Source: Methylobacterium sp. Leaf99 | GTDB lineage: Bacteria > Pseudomonadota > Alphaproteobacteria > Rhizobiales > Beijerinckiaceae | Length of the DNA stretch: 64,000 bases | Direction of reading: 5' to 3' | NCBI RefSeq assembly: GCF_001422375.1 | Contig: NZ_LMMU01000010.1 | Coordinates: 57,550 to 121,549 of the forward strand | In this document: positions 1 to 8,498 of the stretch, one piece after another | Layout: every line of letters begins with the position of its first letter | How positions within the stretch are numbered: the stretch's first letter is position 1 | Made by a program: the position numbers and the translations under genes | The notes under the pieces: model-generated | The model's input: only the letters and a program-made list of their open reading frames with translations | The model's database searches: none | What the model was told of the DNA's origin: nothing

Positions 1-1008
1 CTGCGCGAAGACGGCGTTCCGGGCGAAATCAACGGCGCGCTGCAGGGCCAGGATCTCGCCGAGATCGGCACCGCGCCCGACGGTGTCCGCGAGACCATCA
101 CGCAGGCGCTCGGCCGCCTGGACGGCCGAGTCCCGCGAACCGTCGCGGGTGAGGGCGAGGCAGAGGGCGCGGGCCTCCGCCACGGCCGGGCCGGGGCTCG
201 CGAGCCGATCGGCGGCGGCCGTGAAAGCGCGGGCGGAGGCCGCCATGGCGTAGAGGGCCGCGATGGTGCTGCGGGCCCCGGCGGCGCGGTTGGGACCGTC
301 GTCGAGCTCGCCCGCGATGGCGCTGGCATCGCCCCGCATGGCGGCGATGCGGCGGATGAGGGCGCTCGCGCGCTCCGATCCGGGATCGCCCGCCGCGAGG
401 GTGTCGCGGGCGAAGGTCCGGGTCGCCGCGACGGCGCCGTCGAGGGTGCCCCGCAGGGCGCGCCACGTGCTGGGGGAGGCGAGGGCATCGTTGATGAAGG
501 TGATGGCGACGATGCCGATGGTGATCGCCGCCACCCGGTCCACGGCTGCGTCGAACACCGCCTGCGGCGCATCGATATGCGCGATGGCGATGATCGCCAC
601 GGTGTAGCCCGAGAGCATCGCCCCGTAGGCCCGGGTGTCCTGCAGGAAGTGGGCGGTGAAGACGCACAGCATCAGCCACGTCGCGCACGACACCAGCAGC
701 AGCACCCGGTCCTGCGCGAACAGGGCGATGAGCACGATGGCCACCACGGCGCCGACGATGGTCCCGACGAAGCGGTAGAGGGCCTTCGACAGGGCCTGCC
801 CGCGCTTGGGCTGGGCCAGGATCGCCACGCAGACCATGGCCGAGGAGGCGCCCGAGAGCTGGAGCCAGAACGCGGCGTAGAGGGCCAGCACCATGGCGAG
901 CCAGATCCGCAGGGCGAAAGCCCAGGCGGAGGGTGGCGGCACCACCCGGTCGGCGAAGGCGAGGCTGCGGTCGAGGAGGGAGGGCGCACCCGGCGCCGCC
1001 TCGCTCAT
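1..1008 (-). CDS. FUSC family membrane permease (partial, C-terminus outside window)
   Basis: Inner-membrane FUSC-type protein, a family that includes aromatic-acid and fusaric-acid exporters such as AaeB. 336 residues are visible; the C-terminal part lies beyond the left edge, so the gene is partial. Hydrophobic segments at about residues 30-50, 54-66, 82-98, 102-120, 129-145 and 157-175 form the usual six-helix bundle, with the conserved QPKRGQALSKALYRFVGT stretch from residue 66, followed by a long cytosolic helical region. The ATG overlaps the stop of the upstream DUF4345 gene by four bases (ATGA), so the two are probably co-translated. Substrate cannot be told from sequence. Confidence 0.8.
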   Translation of the reverse strand, partial: MSEAAPGAPSLLDRSLAFADRVVPPPSAWAFALRIWLAMVLALYAAFWLQLSGASSAMVCVAILAQPKRGQALSKALYRFVGTIVGAVVAIVLIALFAQDRVLLLVSCATWLMLCVFTAHFLQDTRAYGAMLSGYTVAIIAIAHIDAPQAVFDAAVDRVAAITIGIVAITFINDALASPSTWRALRGTLDGAVAATRTFARDTLAAGDPGSERASALIRRIAAMRGDASAIAGELDDGPNRAAGARSTIAALYAMAASARAFTAAADRLASPGPAVAEARALCLALTRDGSRDSAVQAAERLRDGLADTVGRGADLGEILALQRAVDFARNAVFAQ

Positions 1009-1418
1009 GCGGGGCGCGATCCGGCCGTCGCCGCGTCCGGGGCGCGTCCGGCGACCCGAGCCTGCCACAGGCACAGGAGCGGCGTGACGAGGAGTTCCAC
1101 GGCCAGCGCCGCCATCATGGTAAGCGAAGGCAGGCCGGTCAGCGCCAGGCCGAGGAGCCGGGCGAGGCCGCCCAGCCCCACCACCAGGGTGAGGAACCGG
1201 ACCAAGCCGGTCTTGGCCTCGATCCCCGGCACGCAGGTCCAGAACAGGATGCCGATGCCCATGTGCAGGCCCGACAGGTAGCGGTAATGGCTGTCGGCGG
1301 AGACATCGACGAGGCCGCCCGCACTCCCGAGACCGAACAGGACGCCGTAGAGGCCCGACACGACGGGCACGAGGGCGACGGCCGCCACCACCCGCTGCAA
1401 CGCCTGTCGCTCCCGCAT
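1005..1418 (-). CDS. DUF4345 family membrane protein
   Basis: 137-residue protein with four predicted membrane helices (about residues 8-28, 48-66, 74-94, 98-118) and the SADSHYRYLSGLHMGIGILF stretch characteristic of DUF4345 proteins. Function of the family is unknown. It is the first gene of a two-gene leftward unit; its TGA overlaps the ATG of the FUSC permease by four bases. No regulatory site was recognised in front of it. The assignment to DUF4345 rests on remembered family pattern rather than a search. Confidence 0.7.
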   Translation of the reverse strand: MRERQALQRVVAAVALVPVVSGLYGVLFGLGSAGGLVDVSADSHYRYLSGLHMGIGILFWTCVPGIEAKTGLVRFLTLVVGLGGLARLLGLALTGLPSLTMMAALAVELLVTPLLCLWQARVAGRAPDAATAGSRPA

Positions 1419-1540
1419 CGTCCCGTTCCGTCCCTCGCGAACGCCGTTCGATCCCTACGGGATGGCGGCGTTCCGCTTCGCTCACCCGCCCGACGGCAAA
1501 CCAGGGCAGGCGCTCAAGCGTTCCAGCCCCGGACGCGCCG

Positions 1541-1789
1541 TCAGGCCTTCTGCTCCTTGAGCCGCTTCACGCATTTGCTGAAGTATTGCGGCCATTTCGG
1601 ACCCTTGGCGGCCTTGTCGGCCACGGAGAGCGCGCGCCATTCCGCGCCGCAGGTCTTCTGGCGCTGGCGCGCCGCGCTCTGGCTCACGCTCGGCTCCTTG
1701 GCGGTGGCATCCGGCTCCTTGGCGAGAACCGGTTGGGCCAGCAGCAGCGGAGCGGCGAGGCAGGCGACCAGGATGGAACGGAACGGCAT
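1541..1789 (-). CDS. small exported Cys-containing protein (PsiF-like)
   Basis: 82-residue protein with a clear signal peptide (MPFRSILVACLAAPLLLAQP, cleavage near AxA at about residue 23). The mature part is lysine-rich and carries two cysteines in the pattern KTCGAEWRAL...WPQYFSKCVKRLK, which resembles the short repeat found in PsiF-like and related small periplasmic proteins of Rhizobiales. Function unknown. It stands alone between the leftward DUF4345/FUSC pair and the rightward GST gene. The ATG at 1789 is the only start that gives a signal peptide. Confidence 0.6.
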   Translation of the reverse strand: MPFRSILVACLAAPLLLAQPVLAKEPDATAKEPSVSQSAARQRQKTCGAEWRALSVADKAAKGPKWPQYFSKCVKRLKEQKA

Positions 1790-1998
1790 CGTGACAACCC
1801 TCGATTGCGGACTTGCCCGTCGCGCGGCGGGCGGGACGCATCACACCCACAACCACAGGGTTCGGCAAGAGCCCTCTTCACGGGACAAGCCTTTTCCGGG
1901 GCGGCGGGGCCGCGATCCACCGCGGGCCCGCTTCCCGCAACCATCGGCTGGCGTTCCGGTTTGATCCGGCACATGAAGGCTGCTCAACCTTGGCCGGG

Positions 1999-2643
1999 AT
2001 GATCCGCATGGCACACGCTCCGGGAAAACCCATCGACGTCCACACCTGGAGCACGCCCAACGGCTGGAAGATCCCGATCATGCTGGAGGAGTGCGGCCTG
2101 CCCTACCGGGTGGTGCCGGTGAACATCGGCCGGGGCGACCAGATGGCGCCGGACTTCCTCGCGATCTCGCCGAACAACAAGATCCCGGCCATCGTCGATC
2201 CAGACGGGCCGGACGGCCAACCGATCACCATCTTCGAATCGGGGGCGATCCTGCAGTATCTCAGCCGCAAGACCGGGTGCTTCCTCCCCGCCGACGAGCG
2301 CGCGCGGGTGACGGTCGAGGAGTGGCTGATGTGGCAGGTGGCGGGCTTCGGCCCGATGCTCGGCCAGACCCACCATTTCCGCATCTACGCGCAGGAGAAG
2401 ATTCCCTACGCCATCGAGCGGTTCACCACGGAGGCCCAGCGCCTCTACGGCGTCCTCGATCGCCAGCTCGCCGGCCGGGACTACGTGGCGGGCGAGCTCT
2501 CCATCGCCGACATCGCGATCCTGCCGTGGGCGAAGTACCACGAGAAGCAGGGCGTCGATCTCGCCGACCTGCCCGACGTGCGGGCCTGGATCGCCCGGAT
2601 GCTGGCGCGTCCGGGCGTGCAGCGCGGATTCGCGGCGATCTGA
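1999..2643 (+). CDS. glutathione S-transferase family protein (YfcG/Nu-like)
   Basis: Cytosolic glutathione-dependent transferase or disulfide reductase. The N-terminal thioredoxin-like domain shows WSTPNGWKIPIMLEECGLPY, with the Thr/Asn of Nu-class (YfcG/Ure2-like) enzymes rather than a catalytic Tyr, the cis-Pro loop NNKIPAI and the glutathione-binding ESGAILQYL. The C-terminal helical domain has SIADIAILPWAKY. About 214 residues, normal for the family. Start is ATG 1999 or ATG 2008 (MAHAPGKPID); an in-frame extension upstream to 1813 has no protein-like character and was not used. Substrate unknown; thiol redox or detoxification is inferred. Confidence 0.85.
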   Translation: MIRMAHAPGKPIDVHTWSTPNGWKIPIMLEECGLPYRVVPVNIGRGDQMAPDFLAISPNNKIPAIVDPDGPDGQPITIFESGAILQYLSRKTGCFLPADERARVTVEEWLMWQVAGFGPMLGQTHHFRIYAQEKIPYAIERFTTEAQRLYGVLDRQLAGRDYVAGELSIADIAILPWAKYHEKQGVDLADLPDVRAWIARMLARPGVQRGFAAI

Positions 2644-2665
2644 GGGGAGGGCTCGGGCCCTCCCC
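2644..2665. terminator. hairpin between convergent genes
   Basis: GGGGAGGGC and GCCCTCCCC form a perfect 9-bp stem with a 4-base loop, placed between the stop of the GST gene and the stop of the convergent DUF2147 gene. There is no T-run on either side, so it is either a weak bidirectional terminator or an mRNA end-stabiliser. Confidence 0.45.
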
Positions 2666-2672
2666 GCGGGGC

Positions 2673-3251
2673 TTACTGCTCCGCCGGCGCGGCCTTGTCC
2701 GCCGGCGCGGCTTTGGCGGCCGGCTTGAGAGCCGCCTTCGCGGCGGGCTTCGGGGCCGGGGCGGCCGTCTCGCCAGCGGCGTTGGCGGCCTGCTGGTTCA
2801 CGTCCGGCACCCGGGTCCAGGTCTGCGAGCCGCACAGGATCTTCAGGAGGCAGCCGGAGACCGACAGTTCCGCGGCGCTCTCGCGCTCCAGGCTGACCTG
2901 GTACAGCTTGCCCTCGTCGGCATTGTAGATCTCGCCGGAGAACTTCGCTTCCTCGGGCTTGAGGTTGTCGAGGAGGGTGAGGCCCAGCGCCGGCCGGCCG
3001 CGCTTCTTCGGATCGGGGTTCTTGATGTCCGTGCGCGGGGTGCCGTCCTCGGTGTTGGGCGACTTCAGCCAGACCACCTTGCCGCAGATGTTGGCGCCCG
3101 CCGGGCCGCAGCGGTCGATGCGGACCTTGGCGCGGCCGTCGCCCGTGAGCCAGGTACCCGAGGGGTCCTGGGCCGGCGCGGCGAGGGCCGGCGCGACCTG
3201 GATGGCGGTGAGGCCGGAAAGGAGGAAGGCGGCAGTCAGGGCGACGCGCAT
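2673..3251 (-). CDS. DUF2147 family exported protein
   Basis: 192-residue periplasmic protein with an N-terminal signal peptide (MRVALTAAFLLSGLTAIQVAPALA) and the DUF2147 pattern: DPSGTWLTGDGRAKVRIDRCG, ICGKVVWLKSPN, then GEIYNADEGKLYQVSLE and a C-terminal CGSQTWTRV. The family is often found in alphaproteobacterial envelopes; its function is not known. The last ~35 residues are an Ala/Pro/Lys-rich tail. ATG at 3251 was chosen because it begins the signal peptide; the open frame extends 31 codons further with no plausible protein sequence. Confidence 0.8.
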   Translation of the reverse strand: MRVALTAAFLLSGLTAIQVAPALAAPAQDPSGTWLTGDGRAKVRIDRCGPAGANICGKVVWLKSPNTEDGTPRTDIKNPDPKKRGRPALGLTLLDNLKPEEAKFSGEIYNADEGKLYQVSLERESAAELSVSGCLLKILCGSQTWTRVPDVNQQAANAAGETAAPAPKPAAKAALKPAAKAAPADKAAPAEQ

Positions 3252-3373
3252 GGGCTGGTCTCCGTCGAACGGCGGCAGGGGGTGGTGTCGTTGACCCCAG
3301 AAAGCCCGCGCAATCGGGCGAATTTCCGGCACTGTTGCGCTCAAGCCATGGCCAAGGTGTTTTTGCCCTCGGG

Positions 3374-3402
3374 TTGAGGGGCGGGGGCACCCCCGCTATA
3401 AG
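3374..3402 (+). promoter_or_regulatory. putative sigma-70 promoter of ndk
   Basis: TTGAGG at 3374-3379 and TATAAG at 3397-3402 separated by exactly 17 bases, 52 bases upstream of the ndk start. Both hexamers and the spacer fit the housekeeping promoter pattern. Predicted only from sequence. Confidence 0.6.
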
Positions 3403-3453
3403 CCCGGCGCCGGGGCCTCAGTCTCGGCCCCAGAATCAGAACCGGACGCATTC

Positions 3454-3876
3454 ATGGCCACCGAGCGCACCTTCTCCATCCTCAAGCCCGACGCGACGAA
3501 GCGGAACCTGACCGGCGCGGTCAATGCCGTGATCGAGAAGGCGGGCCTGCGCATCGTCGGCCAGCGCCGCATCCAGATGAGCCGTGCCCAGGCCGAGAAG
3601 TTCTACGAGGTCCACAAGGAGCGCCCGTTCTTCGGCGAGCTCGTCGATTTCATGATCTCCGGTCCCGTGGTCGTGCAGGTCCTCGAGGGCGAGAACGCCA
3701 TCGCCCGCTACCGTGAGGTCATGGGCGCCACCAACCCGGCCAATGCCGACGAGGGCACCATCCGCAAGACCTTCTCCGAGTCGGTGGGCGAGAACACCGT
3801 CCACGGGTCCGACAGCGCCGAGAACGCCAAGCTCGAGATCGCGCAGTTCTTCCAGGATTCCGACATCGTCGGCTGA
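3454..3876 (+). CDS. ndk: nucleoside diphosphate kinase
   Basis: Transfers the gamma-phosphate from ATP to NDPs through a phospho-histidine, balancing the cytosolic nucleotide pools. 140 residues, the normal length. The active-site motif NTVHGSDS carries the phosphorylated His117; Lys11 in ILKPDA and the FFGELVDFM and SGPVV segments of the nucleotide pocket are present. The start ATG follows a good predicted promoter. It is monocistronic, flanked by a divergent DUF2147 gene and a downstream lipoprotein gene. Confidence 0.97.
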   Translation: MATERTFSILKPDATKRNLTGAVNAVIEKAGLRIVGQRRIQMSRAQAEKFYEVHKERPFFGELVDFMISGPVVVQVLEGENAIARYREVMGATNPANADEGTIRKTFSESVGENTVHGSDSAENAKLEIAQFFQDSDIVG

Positions 3877-4038
3877 GTCGCTTCGCCGCGCGTCGCCTCC
3901 TCCCTTGGGCCGGTCCCTCGGGCCGGCGGCGCGTGGCGGTATTTGCCGCCACGCTGTGGCTGCGCTGCCCTTGCGCGGCCTTGAGGGCTCCGTGAAACCG
4001 GGTCGTTTCCCGAATCGCTTTCACGGACCCGTCACACC

Positions 4039-4416
4039 ATGCGCCTCCTCGCTCCGCGCACCGGCCGGCTTCTGCTCGCCGCCGGCCTCCTCGCCGCGCT
4101 CGCCGCCTGCAATGCCAACAAGGCCGGCCCGACGGCCGAGCTCGCCGGCTACACCCCCGATCCGGCCCTGAAGACCGCCTCGGCGAACAACCTCACCGGC
4201 CGCGTGCGCCACGCCTGCGCCGTGACCCAGGCCAGGCTCCAGAACGTCTCCGAGGTCTCGCTCGCCCGTCCGTGCGGCTGCTACGCCCAGCGCACCCTGG
4301 CGAGCCTCGATCAGGGCGAGCTCGCCGCCTACCGCACCACCGGCTACTTCAACGATTCGGCCCGCGCCAAGGCGCTCTCGGCCCTCGACAGCTGCCAGCT
4401 GCCGCGCCCGGCCTGA
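4039..4416 (+). CDS. small predicted lipoprotein
   Basis: 125 residues with a lipoprotein signal: positively charged start, hydrophobic core and LAALAAC lipobox with Cys24. The mature part has four further cysteines, two of them in PCGCY, and no recognised domain. Likely an inner- or outer-membrane-anchored periplasmic protein of unknown role. It ends 66 bases before the convergent purN gene. Confidence 0.65.
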   Translation: MRLLAPRTGRLLLAAGLLAALAACNANKAGPTAELAGYTPDPALKTASANNLTGRVRHACAVTQARLQNVSEVSLARPCGCYAQRTLASLDQGELAAYRTTGYFNDSARAKALSALDSCQLPRPA

Positions 4417-4425
4417 TCCCGCCGC

Positions 4426-4468
4426 AGGGCGGACCCGCCGTGCAGGTCCGCCCTTGCAGGTCCGCCCT
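4426..4468. terminator. hairpin with duplicated arm between lipoprotein gene and purN
   Basis: AGGGCGGACC (4426-4435) is complementary to GGTCCGCCCT, which occurs twice in tandem (4445-4454 and 4459-4468) as part of a 14-base direct repeat TGCAGGTCCGCCCT. Two mutually exclusive 10-bp stems can form in the convergent intergenic space. No T-run follows. Confidence 0.45.
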
Positions 4469-4481
4469 TCGTCCGAGGCTT

Positions 4482-5144
4482 CTATTCCCGAAGACTGAGC
4501 AGGGCGCCGTCCGCCCGGCGCACGGTGTCCGAGAAAACCACCCGGTCGCCGTCGAGGCGCGCATGGCCCGAGGCGATGAGCGCCAGGGCCGCCGGGTAGA
4601 GCCGGTGCTCCTCCACCAGGATGCGGGCGGCCAGGGCGTCGGCATCGTCGCCGGGCAGGACCGGCACGGCGGCCTGGGCGACGATGGGCCCGGCATCGAG
4701 TTCCGGCACCACGTAATGCACCGTGCAGCCGTGCAGGCGCACCCCGGCGGCGAGCGCCTGCTCGTGGGTGTGCACGCCCTTGAACAGGGGCAGCAGGGAC
4801 GGATGGATGTTGATCATCCGCCCGGCCCAGGCCTCGACGAAGCCGGCGGAGAAGATCCGCATGAAGCCGGCCAGGCACACGAGGTCGATATCGGCGGCGA
4901 CGAGTTCGGCGTGGAGCGCCCCGTCGAAGGCCGCCCGGCTCGGATAGGCCTTGTGGTCGAGGGCGCGGGTCGGGATGCCGGCCGCCGCCGCCGTGGCGAG
5001 GCCCCCGGCGTCGGGCCGGTTGGAAGCGACCAGCACGATCTCGGCGGGATAGTCGGCCGCCGTAGCCGCCGCGATGAGCGAGGCCATGTTCGAGCCGCGT
5101 CCCGAAATCAGGATCGCGACCCGGGTTTTTTTCGAAATCGACAT
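4482..5144 (-). CDS. purN: phosphoribosylglycinamide formyltransferase
   Basis: Third step of de novo purine synthesis: transfers the formyl group of 10-formyl-THF to GAR in the cytosol. 220 residues. The GAR-binding SGRGSNM at 14-20 and the catalytic triad Asn112, His114 (INIHPSLLP) and Asp150 (PELDAGPI) are in place. Start chosen as ATG 5144; a GTG two codons upstream (5150) is also possible. It lies directly downstream of purM (13-base gap), the conserved purMN order. Note that 10-formyl-THF use by purN is one drain on the C1 pool in a methylotroph. Confidence 0.96.
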   Translation of the reverse strand: MSISKKTRVAILISGRGSNMASLIAAATAADYPAEIVLVASNRPDAGGLATAAAAGIPTRALDHKAYPSRAAFDGALHAELVAADIDLVCLAGFMRIFSAGFVEAWAGRMINIHPSLLPLFKGVHTHEQALAAGVRLHGCTVHYVVPELDAGPIVAQAAVPVLPGDDADALAARILVEEHRLYPAALALIASGHARLDGDRVVFSDTVRRADGALLSLRE

Positions 5145-5157
5145 CAGCACGGCACTG

Positions 5158-6222
5158 TCAAAACGTGAGCCGGCCTTCGAACGTCACGGGCTCGGGGCCG
5201 CGCGCGGTGATCCGGCCGAGGCGCACGGGCGAGGCGCCGCCGAGATCCAGCGCCTTCGAGACGGCGCCGACGCTGTCGGGCGCCACCACCACCACCATGC
5301 CGATGCCGCAGTTGAAGGTGCGCAGCATCTCGGATTCGGCGACCTCGCCGATCTCGGCGAGCCAGCCGAACACCGGCGGGGGCATGATCGCGTCGAGGTC
5401 GATGGCGATGCCGACCCCGTCGGGCAGCACGCGGGGCAGGTTGTCGGGAAAGCCCCCACCGGTGATGTGCGCCAGCGCCTTGATCCCGTCCGTGGATTTC
5501 AGGGCGGCGAGCAGGGGCTTCACGTAGATGCGGGTCGGCTCGAGGAGGGCTTCGCCGAGGGTCCGGATCGGCTCGAACGGGGCCGGGTCGTCGTAGGACA
5601 GGCCGCTCTTCTCGACGATGCGGCGCACCAGCGAGAAGCCGTTGGAATGGACCCCGGAGGAGGGCAGGCCGAGGACCACGTCGCCCGGCACGATGTTGCC
5701 GCGCGGCAGCAGGGTGCCGCGCTCCGCCGCCCCCACGCTGAAGCCGGCGAGATCGTAGTCGGCGCCGTCGTAGAGGCCCGGCATCTCGGCGGTCTCGCCG
5801 CCGATGAGGGCGCAGCCGGCCAGCCGGCAGCCCGCCGCGATGCCGCGCACGATATCGGTGCCGACGCCCGGCACCAGCTTGGCGGTGGCGTAGTAATCGA
5901 GGAAGAACAGCGGCTCGGCGCCCTGGACGATGATGTCGTTGACGCACATGGCGACGAGATCGATGCCGATGGTGTCGTGGCGGTTCGTCTCGATGGCGAT
6001 CTTCACCTTGGTGCCGACGCCGTCATTGGCCGCCACCAGGATCGGATCGCGGAACCCCGCCGCCTTGAGGTCGAACAGGCCGCCGAACCCGCCGATCTCG
6101 GCATCCGCCCCCGGCCGGCGCGTGGCCCGCACCAGCGGCTTGATCGTCTCGACCATGGCGTTGCCGGCGTCGATGTCGACGCCGGCCTCCGCGTAGGTCA
6201 TTCCCTTGTGTTCGGCCGTCAT
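5158..6222 (-). CDS. purM: phosphoribosylformylglycinamidine cyclo-ligase (AIR synthetase)
   Basis: Fifth step of purine synthesis: ATP-dependent closure of FGAM to AIR. About 354 residues. Family landmarks: GVDIDAGNAMVETIKPLV near the N-terminus, GFGGLFDL, the VGTKVKIA phosphate loop, DLVAMCVNDI, LIGGETAEMPG and LPSSGVHSNGFSLVR. ATG 6222 is preceded by GAGG with five-base spacing; GTG 6228 is an alternative. First gene of the leftward purM-purN unit. Confidence 0.97.
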   Translation of the reverse strand: MTAEHKGMTYAEAGVDIDAGNAMVETIKPLVRATRRPGADAEIGGFGGLFDLKAAGFRDPILVAANDGVGTKVKIAIETNRHDTIGIDLVAMCVNDIIVQGAEPLFFLDYYATAKLVPGVGTDIVRGIAAGCRLAGCALIGGETAEMPGLYDGADYDLAGFSVGAAERGTLLPRGNIVPGDVVLGLPSSGVHSNGFSLVRRIVEKSGLSYDDPAPFEPIRTLGEALLEPTRIYVKPLLAALKSTDGIKALAHITGGGFPDNLPRVLPDGVGIAIDLDAIMPPPVFGWLAEIGEVAESEMLRTFNCGIGMVVVVAPDSVGAVSKALDLGGASPVRLGRITARGPEPVTFEGRLTF

Positions 6223-6377
6223 CGGCACCTCGTCTCAACGTCCCGTTCGGCCTGCTCTAGCGGGTCGGGGCGGTCTCGGCGAGGGGTTGCGAACGACTCC
6301 GGCATCCGACACCGGGGGCATCGCCCCGACGCCGCCGTTCGAGGGGCGGTCGACCCGGACTCGTCCGGTCCCCGTCG

Positions 6378-8168
6378 TCAGGCGGCCCGGAGCTGCGCCA
6401 GGAAGCGGTTGACCGCGGCGTCGAGGTGGTCGGCGTCGTGGGAGACGGAGGTGGCGACGGAGAGCACCCGCCCGGCTTCGCCGCCGGCCTTGTGCGCCGC
6501 TTCGGCGACGCCGCCGATATGGGACGTGACCTCGCCGGTGCCGACGGCGGTCTGGTGGATGTTGCGGACGATCTCCCGGGTCGCGGCCCCCTGCTCCTCC
6601 ACCGCGGCCGCGATCGCGTGCGAGATCCCGCTCAGGTCGCCGATGCGCCCGGCGATGGCGCCGATCGCCGTCACCGCCTCACCGGTCACCGCCTGGATGC
6701 TCCCGATCTGCGAAGCGATCTCTTCGGTGGCCCTGGCGGTCTGGTTCGCGAGTTCCTTGACCTCGGCCGCGACCACGGCGAAGCCGCGTCCCGCCTCGCC
6801 GGCCCGCGCGGCCTCGATGGTGGCGTTGAGGGCGAGCAGGTTGGTCTGACCGGCGATGCCGTTGATCATCGCCACCACGTCGCCGACCCGGGTCGCCGCC
6901 TGACTCAGATTCTGCACCAAGCCGGCGGTGCGTCCGGCCTCCGTCGCGCTCGCCTGCGTCAGGGCCGCCGAATTGTCGACCTGACGGCCGACCTCCGACA
7001 CCGAGGCGCTGAGCTGCTCCGCCGCCGCCGCCACGGCGGCGACGTTGGCGGACGCCTCCTCCGCGGCCCGGATCACGGCGCCCGAGCGGTCGGCGGTGTC
7101 GCCGGCCATCCGCGACATCGTCAGCGCGGTGTCCTGTAACTCGCCCACGGACGTCGCCACGGCCCGGACGATGCCGCTGAACGTCGCCTCGAAGGATTGC
7201 GCCAGGGTCTCGGTGTGGCCCCGGCGGGTGGCCTCGCGCACCCGGGTTTCCTCGGCGTGGCGTTCCGACACGTCCCGGGCGAGGTTGGCCTTAAAGGCTT
7301 CGAGGCCGCGGGCGAGGTCGCCGACCTCGTCGCGGCGTCCCCGGCCCGGCACCGCCGCGGCGTAATCGCCCCGGGCGATCCGGCCCATGGCCTCGCCGAC
7401 CGCACCGTAGCCGCGGACCAGGGCCTCGTAGGCGAACCAGCCGAGCGCCAGGAAGCTCGCGACGGTGGCCGTCAGCGCGGCGACCACGACGGTGAAGTAG
7501 AGGTGCGCCCGGGCCTCGTCCGTCGCGACGGCCGCATCGGTGCGCGCCTGCATCAGCCCGTAGAACCCGTCGAGGGGCTTCATGATCTGCGCCTTGAAGG
7601 CGTGATAGGCGTCGGAATGGACGAGGTCGATCGCCCGGTTGCGGTCCCGGACCCCATCCGGCTGTGCCAGGGGCTGACCCGTGCTGTCCTTGCCCTCGAC
7701 GAGATTCATCGCCTCGACCTCGAGCTGGACCAGGCCGTCCGAGTTGCGGACAGATTCGGCCAGCATGTCGTATTCCCGCTGGGAGAAGCCGAGGCGCTTC
7801 ATGAGGTCGGGCATCGATACGGTCTCGCCGTCCGGGCGCGGCTTCGCCACGCCGGCCGCGACGAAGTCCCAGTAGATGCGATGATACTCCTCCGGGCGCG
7901 GCGCGCGGCCGGAGCGGATGTCGAGGATGCTCTGGTACTGCCGTTCGTAGGCCGCCTTCCCGGTCACGACGTAGGTGCGGCCGAGACGGGTGAGGTCGTC
8001 CGAGCTCTGCCGAATTTCGTCGGCGAGGAGGATCGATTTCTGACGCGTCTCGTGCGTCGCACTGACCTGAGCGACGGATCGCCCATAGAGGATGATCGAC
8101 CCGGCCAGGAGCAGGCTAGAGATCAGCATCGCCGCGACCAATCCGACGAACTTACTCGACAAACGCAT
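6378..8168 (-). CDS. methyl-accepting chemotaxis protein
   Basis: Transmembrane chemoreceptor of 596 residues. TM1 at about residues 8-29, a ~190-residue periplasmic sensor region, TM2 at about 222-245, a HAMP domain (RGYGAVGEAMGRIARGDYAA...), then a cytoplasmic signalling domain with the conserved hairpin region EAARAGEAGRGFAVVAAEVK and LANQTARATEEI. The periplasmic region is helical, and no ligand family could be recognised. No C-terminal CheR/CheB-tethering pentapeptide is seen. The gene stands alone, with no other che genes nearby, between purM and a divergent permease gene. Confidence 0.93.
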   Translation of the reverse strand: MRLSSKFVGLVAAMLISSLLLAGSIILYGRSVAQVSATHETRQKSILLADEIRQSSDDLTRLGRTYVVTGKAAYERQYQSILDIRSGRAPRPEEYHRIYWDFVAAGVAKPRPDGETVSMPDLMKRLGFSQREYDMLAESVRNSDGLVQLEVEAMNLVEGKDSTGQPLAQPDGVRDRNRAIDLVHSDAYHAFKAQIMKPLDGFYGLMQARTDAAVATDEARAHLYFTVVVAALTATVASFLALGWFAYEALVRGYGAVGEAMGRIARGDYAAAVPGRGRRDEVGDLARGLEAFKANLARDVSERHAEETRVREATRRGHTETLAQSFEATFSGIVRAVATSVGELQDTALTMSRMAGDTADRSGAVIRAAEEASANVAAVAAAAEQLSASVSEVGRQVDNSAALTQASATEAGRTAGLVQNLSQAATRVGDVVAMINGIAGQTNLLALNATIEAARAGEAGRGFAVVAAEVKELANQTARATEEIASQIGSIQAVTGEAVTAIGAIAGRIGDLSGISHAIAAAVEEQGAATREIVRNIHQTAVGTGEVTSHIGGVAEAAHKAGGEAGRVLSVATSVSHDADHLDAAVNRFLAQLRAA

Positions 8169-8498
8169 TGATCGGTCTCCATCTCCCGGGAGGGTTCTGC
8201 GGCAGGGCGGTTAATTATCCGGCCTAGTGTCGGGGAATGAGTCTCATTTCGCCTCCGGACTTGAGACAGTGGCCCTTTGACCAAGTGGCCGTCGCGGGTG
8301 CTCGAGAAATCCACAGTGTTTTTCCCGGACTGTAGTTGATGGATGCGCGGACGCGGCGGTCGGCGCCCGCCGGACGCAGCGAGGTCCGGTCGTCATCGGC
8401 GCGAGCGGAGCACGGGACCGACGCCGAGCCTTGACCGCACCGCCCCGGCTTCCCACTCTCGGGAGCGCACGGGCGGCGTGTGCGGGGGAGGACGGCCG
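8169..8498. other. 330-base intergenic region without a gene
   Basis: Divergent spacer between the chemoreceptor and the AI-2E-type permease. It contains a short palindrome ATGAG-T-CTCAT (8237-8247) and an AT-rich patch (TTAATTATCC) about 40 bases in front of the chemoreceptor start, which could hold its promoter. No open frame here looks like a protein and no clear sigma-70 hexamer pair was found. Confidence 0.5.

Noticed and set aside
98..989. Two Arg/Pro-rich minus-strand open frames at the left edge.
   Set aside because: Out-of-frame shadows of the FUSC permease, whose true frame runs off the window edge.
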